DNA from: Bacillota bacterium
GTDB lineage: Bacteria > Bacillota > Clostridia > Acetivibrionales > DSM-2933
Direction: 5' to 3'
Length of the DNA stretch: 5,458 bases
NCBI GenBank assembly: GCA_023441845.1
Contig: JAEZNF010000528.1
Location: 1 to 5,458, forward strand
Part shown: positions 1 to 4,424 of the stretch, piece by piece
Layout of the letters: every line of letters starts with the position of its first letter
Numbering within the stretch: position 1 is the stretch's first letter
Translations under genes and position numbers: made by a program
The notes under the pieces: model-generated
Database searches by the model: none
What the model was told of the DNA's origin: nothing
Seen by the model: the letters and a program-made list of their open reading frames with translations, nothing else

Positions 1-697
1 TTATACCGCTGGTCTGGGGCCTTTCAGTTCCGAAAGAGCCTTCAAACAAATCTACATAATCATCTCCGTTTGTTTTAAGAATCTTTCCGATTATTCCAAT
101 CACTTCATTTACGGCAAGTGTCACCGCTCCTACCTGAGAAAATATAGGATTAGCGCTTATTGATTTTATTAACTTTGCGAAAGTACTGTTTTCAATAGCC
201 TGATGAATATCGTCAAGCCTCTGTCCCAGGTTGTTGAAATCCTTATCACACTCATGAACGATTATGACAACGTTTAAAGAGCCTTCTACAGATTGGGAAG
301 GCCACAACTGAATTCCGTTGCCTACAAACTCTCTTTTCTGCTTATTCTTCATTTTAACGGCTGTAGATGACAGGTCAACCCCTGTCGGAGGGAAAATATA
401 GGGATTTTTTCCGCTGTAATCCCACGCAATTGCTGTAAAATATATTTCATTGTTTGGATTGATACAGTTTAAAAGCCCTTCAAAGCTCTCAAACAATGTA
501 ATGCTTTTTAAATAGAGGCTCCAGGCATATTTTGACTTCATTATACCAATATCCGGTATAACGAGGTCCGGTGACAGTTCTTTTATTGAGACTGAATTCA
601 GTGCTCCGGGAGATTTAGCAGGTTTACCGTTTTTATGAGTGATATTTGATACTGAAAGGCCTATTTCATCGAAGTTACCGATTTTAAAAAGCGGCAT
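1..697 (-). CDS. Hypothetical protein of unknown function, C-terminus cut by window edge
   Basis: An open frame of 232 codons runs from an ATG at 697 to the left edge without a stop, so the 3' end lies outside the window. The start is supported by AAGGAGGG (minus strand, 707-714) nine bases upstream. The protein begins MPLFKIGNFDEIGLSVSN and has no signal peptide and no convincing membrane segment, so it is probably cytoplasmic. Roughly residues 1-150 alternate short hydrophobic strands with polar turns and contain FPPTGVDLSS, GIQLWPSQSVEGSLNVVII and VHECDKDFNNLG. Residues about 155-215 look helical (LGQRLDDIHQAIENS, then VTLAVNEVIGIIGKIL), followed by DDYVDLFEGSFG. The layout could be a beta-sandwich, with the acidic HECDKD loop conceivably a metal or contact site; that is a guess. 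I do not recognise the family. It is transcribed away from the metal exporter and shares its divergent spacer. Confidence 0.8.
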   Translation of the reverse strand, partial: MPLFKIGNFDEIGLSVSNITHKNGKPAKSPGALNSVSIKELSPDLVIPDIGIMKSKYAWSLYLKSITLFESFEGLLNCINPNNEIYFTAIAWDYSGKNPYIFPPTGVDLSSTAVKMKNKQKREFVGNGIQLWPSQSVEGSLNVVIIVHECDKDFNNLGQRLDDIHQAIENSTFAKLIKSISANPIFSQVGAVTLAVNEVIGIIGKILKTNGDDYVDLFEGSFGTERPQTSGI

Positions 698-744
698 TTA
701 AGAGTACCCTCCTTATAATCCTTTATAAATAATATGCCGGGGAT

Positions 745-772
745 ACTATAATAATGAGCAGCATAAAAACAA
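745..772 (-). promoter_or_regulatory. Possible sigma-A promoter for the left-edge hypothetical gene
   Basis: Read on the minus strand, TTGTTT (767-772) lies 16 bases upstream of TATAGT (745-750). The -10 box matches consensus at five of six positions and the -35 box only at the TTG. Transcription would start near 738 and give a leader of about 40 nt carrying the AAGGAGGG ribosome binding site. This is a candidate only, since the region is AT-rich and similar boxes arise by chance. Confidence 0.35.
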
Positions 773-913
773 ATATAAATTAAAAAATCACTTTATATAA
801 TTTCAGCAGTAATGATTTACAAACAAAAAATAATTGTTAAAAGCTTAAAGGATGCTGCAAAACAATAAAATTAAAGTTTCTATGTGAAATATGGCTCAAT
901 GAATCCAATATCA

Positions 914-942
914 TTGACAATTTTTCCTTATCTACATATAAT
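914..942 (+). promoter_or_regulatory. Consensus sigma-A promoter for the riboswitch-exporter transcript
   Basis: A perfect -35 TTGACA (914-919) and a perfect -10 TATAAT (937-942) are separated by exactly 17 bases. Transcription should begin near 948-950, about a dozen bases before the NiCo aptamer, giving a leader of roughly 200 nt before the exporter start codon. Such a strong promoter fits a gene whose control is exerted after initiation, by conditional termination. Confidence 0.88.
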
Positions 943-961
943 GTTAGTAATTGAATAAAAT

Positions 962-1045
962 AATAGAGCAGGCGATGCATTTTAACAATGTGTGGGGCCG
1001 GGCCGGAAATCCGGCAGCAGGTGGGATATATACCTGTGGGACTAT
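962..1045 (+). ncRNA. NiCo (czcD-type) riboswitch aptamer, Co2+/Ni2+ sensing
   Basis: The layout follows the NiCo riboswitch as I remember it from the Erysipelotrichaceae crystal-structure RNA: GAGCAGGC opening (966-973), a hairpin, CCGGGC, a second hairpin followed by GCAnCAG, a third hairpin, and a closing GUGGGAC. Visible helices are ATGCATT/AATGTGT (975-981 with 987-993, two wobbles), GCCGG/CCGGC (1002-1006 with 1011-1015, loop AAAT) and CAGGT/ACCTG (1018-1022 with 1032-1036). The closing GTGGGAC is at 1036-1042. The basal stem is weak, with only about three pairs (963-965 with 1043-1045) clearly seen. In this class metal binds cooperatively in the four-way junction and raises expression of metal exporters. 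Position after a consensus promoter, before a CDF exporter and overlapping a terminator, supports the call. The alternative metal class, yybP-ykoY (Mn2+), does not fit the motif order. Confidence 0.9.
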
Positions 1046-1072
1046 ATGAGATTATAGTTTCACAGGTTTTTT
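1032..1072 (+). terminator. Intrinsic terminator forming the riboswitch expression platform
   Basis: ACCTGTG (1032-1038) pairs with CACAGGT (1061-1067), GG (1039-1040) wobble-pairs with TT (1059-1060), and ACTATA (1041-1046) pairs with TATAGT (1053-1058). This gives a continuous 15-bp stem with loop TGAGAT, followed by a run of T through 1072. Its 5' arm contains the 3' strand of the last aptamer helix and the conserved GGGAC, so aptamer and terminator cannot form together. Metal-bound aptamer should therefore permit read-through, the ON behaviour known for NiCo riboswitches. Confidence 0.92.
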
Positions 1073-1146
1073 AGTGTCTGAGGAACTATTTTGAAAATGT
1101 TGTTTTGCGGTTTTGTTCATATTATGAAAGGACGTGATTAGTAAAT

Positions 1147-2016
1147 ATGTCAAATAGGAAAAAAAAGGTTGCCTGGTTGTCGGTAGTTTCCAATACTGTA
1201 CTGATAATACTAAAAGTAATTGCCGGGATATTAAGCGGCTCTGTAAGTATTATATCCGAGGCCATACATTCCGGTATGGATTTGGCGGCCTCCGGAATCG
1301 CGTGTTTTTCAGTCCAGGTGTCCTCAAAACCGGCCGATAAAAACCATCCCTACGGTCATGGAAAAATTGAAAACATATCGGGAGTAGTTGAAGGCCTGCT
1401 GATTTTTGTTGCAGCTTTTCTAATCATCAAGGAGGCAATGGTTAAGATACTGCATCCGAATGAAATTGAAATATCTCAAGAATACATAGCAATAGCTGTA
1501 ATGGCTATAGCCGCGATTATTAATACGATAGTAGCCAGAATACTGTACAAAGTCGCAAAAGAAGAGGATTCCGTAGCCTTAGAGGCAGACGCCCTGCACC
1601 TTAAGACTGATGTTTATACTTCATTAGGAGTAGCAATCGGCCTGCTGCTCATTAAGCTGACGGGGATAACTATTTTGGACCCCATTGTCGCTATTTTAGT
1701 AGCACTTCTTATTGTTAAGGAGGCGTGGCACCTATGCAGTACTGCATTTATACCACTTTTGGATGCAAGCATTTCAGAAGAGGAAGAACTTAAAATAAAA
1801 GAAGTACTTGATACATATAACGGCAGAATTAAGGAATATCATGAGCTTCGCACCAGAAAGTCCGGGAATATGAGATACATTGATTTTCACTTACTGGTGG
1901 ATGGACGGGTAACGGTAGATGAGGCCCATGCCCTATGTGAAGAAATAGAAAAGAGTATAGAACAAAAACTCAAAAATACCAACATTAACATTCATATTGA
2001 GCCATCGGGAAATTAA
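1147..2016 (+). CDS. czcD: Cation diffusion facilitator metal exporter (CzcD/FieF-like)
   Basis: This encodes a 289-residue inner-membrane proton antiporter of the CDF family, which exports divalent cations such as Zn2+, Co2+, Ni2+ or Fe2+. About six membrane helices are visible (roughly 8-28, 33-56, 79-98, 112-134, 151-170 and 172-192). They are followed by a soluble C-terminal ferredoxin-like domain (about 205-287) that in this family dimerises and binds metal. The transport-site motifs are H41-xxx-D45 in helix 2 and H151-xxx-D155 in helix 5. The hallmark loop HPYGHGKIE spans residues 67-75. Length is normal for the family. His-Asp in both sites resembles Zn/Co-type CDFs more than Asp-rich iron or manganese types. 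A stop at 1135-1137 rules out an in-frame upstream start; the nearest Shine-Dalgarno-like GAAAGGA (1126-1132) is 14 bases away, longer than usual. The NiCo riboswitch in its leader argues that Co2+/Ni2+ are the physiological inducers and likely substrates. It appears to be a single-gene unit. Confidence 0.95.
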   Translation: MSNRKKKVAWLSVVSNTVLIILKVIAGILSGSVSIISEAIHSGMDLAASGIACFSVQVSSKPADKNHPYGHGKIENISGVVEGLLIFVAAFLIIKEAMVKILHPNEIEISQEYIAIAVMAIAAIINTIVARILYKVAKEEDSVALEADALHLKTDVYTSLGVAIGLLLIKLTGITILDPIVAILVALLIVKEAWHLCSTAFIPLLDASISEEEELKIKEVLDTYNGRIKEYHELRTRKSGNMRYIDFHLLVDGRVTVDEAHALCEEIEKSIEQKLKNTNINIHIEPSGN

Positions 2017-2142
2017 CTGACAGTTCGTAACACAAGATGTTTATAGTTATATAAAGCGTTACTAATCTACAGCCTTAATTTTGTGTCCGCAAATAAAACT
2101 CCTTAAAATTTATCATACATTAGTAAGGAAAATATATACTTA

Positions 2143-2171
2143 TTGACGAATGGTTAGGATACAAATATCGT
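2143..2171 (+). promoter_or_regulatory. Possible promoter for the mini-unit in the convergent spacer
   Basis: TTGACG (2143-2148, five of six) lies 17 bases before TATCGT (2166-2171, four of six). Transcription would start near 2178 and run through the ribosome binding site and small ORF to the terminator hairpin, a transcript of about 130 nt. A second possibility is TTGTGA (2175-2180) with TATATT (2199-2204), which would start transcription inside the ribosome binding site and so is less sensible. Neither is strong. Confidence 0.3.
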
Positions 2172-2191
2172 TTTTTGTGATATTCGTTAAT

Positions 2192-2207
2192 CTTAATATA
2201 TATTAAG
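2192..2207. repeat. Perfect 16-bp palindrome running into a ribosome binding site
   Basis: CTTAATATATATTAAG is a perfect dyad with no spacer. Its right end shares the AAG with the AAGGAGGAG ribosome binding site at 2205-2213. A nearby dyad AATATC/GATATT (2164-2169 with 2179-2184) lies around the candidate promoter. The palindrome could be a dimeric regulator's operator, or chance in AT-rich DNA. Confidence 0.55.
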
Positions 2208-2219
2208 GAGGAGAAACTT

Positions 2220-2258
2220 ATGATTATTCAACCAAGGCCATTTCACTTCGGGAAATGA
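2220..2258 (+). CDS. Possible 12-residue small ORF with strong ribosome binding site
   Basis: An ATG at 2220 opens a 12-codon frame reading MIIQPRPFHFGK and ending at TGA (2256-2258). AAGGAGGAG (2205-2213) is an excellent Shine-Dalgarno sequence, its GGAGG core eight bases from the ATG, and better than those of the large genes here. The coding stretch also folds as RNA: CATTTC (2239-2244) pairs with GAAATG (2252-2257) around a C(UUCG)G tetraloop with one bulged A, the stem reaching two bases into the stop codon. A terminator hairpin begins 15 bases later. No downstream plus-strand gene exists for it to control as a leader peptide. It may be a short peptide gene, the remnant 5' end of a lost gene, or a small RNA with a fortuitous frame. 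I recognise no family. Confidence 0.35.
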   Translation: MIIQPRPFHFGK

Positions 2259-2272
2259 CACTAATCAAAATA

Positions 2273-2308
2273 AATAAGACGGGGTTGTGGCTGCAACCCC
2301 GTCTTATT
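2273..2308. terminator. Strong convergent-spacer terminator hairpin (15-bp stem)
   Basis: The arms 2273-2287 and 2294-2308 are perfectly complementary (core GACGGGGTTG / CAACCCCGTC) around the loop TGGCTG. On the minus strand it follows the cellulase stop by about 57 bases and is trailed by a T-rich tail (TTATTTTGATT), so it should end that transcript. On the plus strand it ends the mini-unit and probably any read-through from the exporter, though the T-run there (after GGTCA, near 2317-2321) is delayed. No better terminator is seen directly after the exporter stop at 2016. Confidence 0.85.
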
Positions 2309-2364
2309 AGTGGTCATTTTTCTTAAAACCGTCTTAACAAATTTTGACGCTCAAAATCAAACCG

Positions 2365-4056
2365 TTAATATGTTGTATTGAACTTTGCTGCTACCAATAA
2401 TACATCTTTCATACTGATAGCTCCGTCTTTATTTATGTCGCATTTTATGTTATATCTGCTATCGGTAGATATAGTGTTGAAAGCGGAAGCTATAAGCATT
2501 ATATCATTCATATTTATTGCACGGTCTCCATTTACATCCTCAGGTACTAAACTACTCGAAGGAGTGGGTGTAGGTGTATTTGTGTATGATGGATTTGTAG
2601 GCTTATTAGTCGGGGATGGTTTATCCGTAGGCTTTGGAGTGGATGAAGGTTCGTCGCCGCCGGTTGTACACACACCGTTTTTACCGAGGGGTACTTTATG
2701 ATCCAGGCCGATAAATTTTCCTTCGCTGTTTCTCCAGAGAGTAGGCAGTAAATAATTGTCATACTTATTGTCATTCCACTTAAGGTCTCTTCCGCCTTCG
2801 AATGGAGTACCTTCACCGCGGGTCAGCAATCCGTCGGTATCGGATGAATCGATATTTATACACCAGAAGGTATGGTGGAGTTTGTACTTGTTTGCTACAA
2901 TATAGTCTCTCATACATCTCATGTACTTTTTGTTGAGTTCAAGAAGACTGTCGTTGCCTTCGGTCTTACCGCCCCATTCTCCAATAAGAAGAGGGGATGT
3001 TCCGTTTTCCATTATATACGCCCAGTTGTCTCTCCAGCACTGTTCATATAATATTTTGCTAGCCTGTGCATCATTTGCGGTAATGAAATCGCCTTTGAAC
3101 CAATCCTGTTCATATACCAAAGGACCGTAATCATGCGGCGAATAAACAAGTTGTTTCTGGTGTTTTCCTAAATTGATGGGATAATCTTTTACACCTCTTA
3201 AGTTTCCGCCCCACCAGTTACCATAGTAAGAATTTGTCCCTGTCCATGGGCTGGTATCCACTTCAGCGTCATCCCAAAGGCCGTCTTTCGGGTACATTTC
3301 TACACCTTCTACAAATATTAATATATTCGGGTGAACTTCAAGAATTTCCAATGCGGTTTCCTCTGCAACTCTCTTCCAGTTGGTTGCTTTGTTTGAATCG
3401 TCCCAGATAGCACTTTGTGAAAATATTTTTAATGTTCCGGTATTTGTGTGCGGTTCGTTTTTAAGGTCAAAGCCTATTATGGTATCGTCATTTTTGAAGT
3501 GTTTTGCTGCCCATACCCAGGCAGACTTAAACACTTTTTCCGTTATTGCACCTTTGAACCAAAGGGGATGATTGTGTCCCTGATTATCTGTTTCTGCGCT
3601 ATGTACATCCAGTATTATCTTTATGCCTACTCTTCTGAAATTTTCCAGCATGAAATTGAACAATTCGAAGCTGTTTAAGCCGGCTAAAGCTTCGTTATTA
3701 TAGCTTGTATCGGTTGAAGCAGGGTATTCGCCTCTGCTCCAGGCATCTAACAAATCGGTTGCGATAGGTATTCTTACGACATTTATACCCTTATCAGCTA
3801 CCATTTCAATGTCTTTTACTATGTTGCTGTGATATGAATCCAGAAGCATCCTCTCACGACAATTGAATCCGAACCAGTTTGCGCCGGTAAGCCATACTTT
3901 ATTTCCATACTTATCAACTATATTGTTGCCTTCGACATGCAGCCAATCGTCATTTGTGTCATATGTATCGGACTCAGCCGATATTTGTATGGTAGATGAC
4001 ATTAATGATGTAATAATAATCATTATTACAAGAGATAAAATAAAGTACTTTTTCAT
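2365..4056 (-). CDS. Cellulosomal GH5 endoglucanase with C-terminal dockerin (CelB/CelG-like)
   Basis: This encodes a 563-residue secreted enzyme that hydrolyses internal beta-1,4-glucan bonds of cellulose with retention of configuration. A signal peptide covers about residues 1-27 (two lysines, a long hydrophobic core, then ISA before ES). The GH5 TIM-barrel domain spans about 38-460. Its visible active-site motifs are VVRIP (R95), LDVHS (H152), DLKNEPH (N200, acid/base E201), YSPHDYG (H308, Y310), LIGEWGG (nucleophile E360) and TFWCIN (W398). A Pro/Thr/Ser linker runs about 468-503. The dockerin (507-563) has two Ca2+ loops, D507-N509-D511-N515-D518 and D540-N542-D544-S548-D551, so the enzyme should dock to a scaffoldin cohesin. 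The whole resembles C. thermocellum CelB and CelG from memory, probably subfamily GH5_1. It is the only gene on this strand between two terminators, hence likely monocistronic. No carbohydrate-binding module is seen. Confidence 0.96.
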   Translation of the reverse strand: MKKYFILSLVIMIIITSLMSSTIQISAESDTYDTNDDWLHVEGNNIVDKYGNKVWLTGANWFGFNCRERMLLDSYHSNIVKDIEMVADKGINVVRIPIATDLLDAWSRGEYPASTDTSYNNEALAGLNSFELFNFMLENFRRVGIKIILDVHSAETDNQGHNHPLWFKGAITEKVFKSAWVWAAKHFKNDDTIIGFDLKNEPHTNTGTLKIFSQSAIWDDSNKATNWKRVAEETALEILEVHPNILIFVEGVEMYPKDGLWDDAEVDTSPWTGTNSYYGNWWGGNLRGVKDYPINLGKHQKQLVYSPHDYGPLVYEQDWFKGDFITANDAQASKILYEQCWRDNWAYIMENGTSPLLIGEWGGKTEGNDSLLELNKKYMRCMRDYIVANKYKLHHTFWCINIDSSDTDGLLTRGEGTPFEGGRDLKWNDNKYDNYLLPTLWRNSEGKFIGLDHKVPLGKNGVCTTGGDEPSSTPKPTDKPSPTNKPTNPSYTNTPTPTPSSSLVPEDVNGDRAINMNDIMLIASAFNTISTDSRYNIKCDINKDGAISMKDVLLVAAKFNTTY

Positions 4057-4064
4057 TTCCTATT

Positions 4065-4070
4065 CCCCCC
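4065..4070 (-). promoter_or_regulatory. Unusual all-G ribosome binding site of the cellulase gene
   Basis: On the minus strand the start codon at 4056 is preceded at eight bases by GGGGGG, inside TTTTGGGGGGAATAGGAAATG. No AAGGAGG is present, although a weak AGGA lies too close to the ATG. The spacing and the following signal peptide support this start. G-only Shine-Dalgarno sequences pair imperfectly with 16S rRNA, so translation may be tempered. Confidence 0.65.
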
Positions 4071-4097
4071 AAAATAAACACTTTAAAATAAGTTTAA

Positions 4098-4145
4098 ATT
4101 AAAACTCCATTTTTCTTTAAAACTCCATAACACTTAAATACTCCA
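4098..4145 (-). repeat. Three direct repeats at an exact 18-bp period upstream of the cellulase
   Basis: On the minus strand the motif TGGAGTNTTNAA occurs three times. Its first base falls at 4145, 4127 and 4109, an exact spacing of 18 in both steps. The copies read TGGAGTATTTAA, TGGAGTTTTAAA and TGGAGTTTTAAT, and the bases between them differ. They lie 53-89 bases before the cellulase start codon. If a promoter sits near 4157-4162 they would be in the first part of the leader RNA; otherwise they are DNA sites about two helical turns apart. They could be tandem regulator sites or RNA GGA motifs. Confidence 0.65.
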
Positions 4146-4366
4146 AGATAGAAAAAATAATATTCTGCCGTCAGATAAACAAATTGGATATTTTACTGAC
4201 AATTAAAATAAAATATGAGAGCTTTTAAGACCACCCCCGTAAATCAATAATTTATTGTTTTATTGCATAGTTGGTATGTTAAAAATATCCATAAGCAGTT
4301 GATTCATAACCGTTTAACTAAATAATATCATAATATTTAGCTAAAAACTATAAAAATCAAAATTAT

Positions 4367-4409
4367 AAAGAAGCAACTCATTCCACCATATGGAATGAGT
4401 TGCTTCTTT
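4367..4409 (-). terminator. Terminator of the hydrogenase gene (19-bp perfect stem)
   Basis: The arms 4367-4385 and 4391-4409 are perfectly complementary around a five-base loop (core AGCAACTCATTCC / GGAATGAGTTGCT). On the minus strand it begins 15 bases after the hydrogenase stop codon and is followed by the T-rich stretch TATAATTTTGATTTTTA. It separates hydrogenase transcription from the cellulase gene downstream. Confidence 0.9.
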
Positions 4410-4424
4410 TACTTGATTTGTAGT

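Larger units (their letters stand above)
4057..4366. other. AT-rich leader and promoter region of the cellulase gene
   Basis: There is no convincing ORF in this 310-base stretch. Besides the ribosome binding site and the three 18-bp repeats it holds two weak minus-strand promoter candidates: TTGTCA (4197-4202) with TTTATC (4174-4179) at 17 bases, and a lone TATTAT (4157-4162) without a good -35. Two AT-rich dyads are visible, CAATAA-T-TTATTG (4245-4257) and CTAAATA/TATTTAG (4318-4324 with 4334-4340). I cannot place the true transcription start. Cellulase genes in this lineage are often run by alternative sigma-I factors whose promoters I cannot identify reliably here. Confidence 0.5.

Noticed and set aside
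962..1045. yybP-ykoY (Mn2+) riboswitch
   Set aside because: The motif order and the closing GUGGGAC fit the NiCo class, and the yybP-ykoY internal loop motifs are not seen.
2341..2357. Short inverted repeat ATTTTGA-CGC-TCAAAAT just after the cellulase stop
   Set aside because: The seven-pair, AT-rich stem is too weak for termination on its own; the 15-bp hairpin at 2273-2308 is the better terminator.
2378..2701. 107-codon plus-strand ORF opposite the cellulase linker and dockerin
   Set aside because: It is an antisense shadow: Pro/Thr-rich linker codons read in reverse give a Gly/Val-rich frame. There is no ribosome binding site and no recognisable family.
2547..2816. 89-codon minus-strand ORF inside the cellulase gene
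   Set aside because: It is an out-of-frame overlap of the GH5/linker coding sequence, with His- and Pro-rich nonsense composition.
2921..4102. Several 60-79 codon plus-strand ORFs across the cellulase
   Set aside because: All lie antisense to a long, clearly coding GH5 frame and lack start signals or protein-like composition.
4098..4128. Two four-codon frames ATG-GAG-TTT-TAA within the direct repeats
   Set aside because: They follow from the repeat itself and have no ribosome binding sites; they are probably not translated.
4233..4238. ACCCCC resembling a sigma-I -35 element
   Set aside because: It lies on the plus strand, pointing away from the cellulase, with no CGAA-type -10 at a suitable distance and no plus-strand gene to serve.
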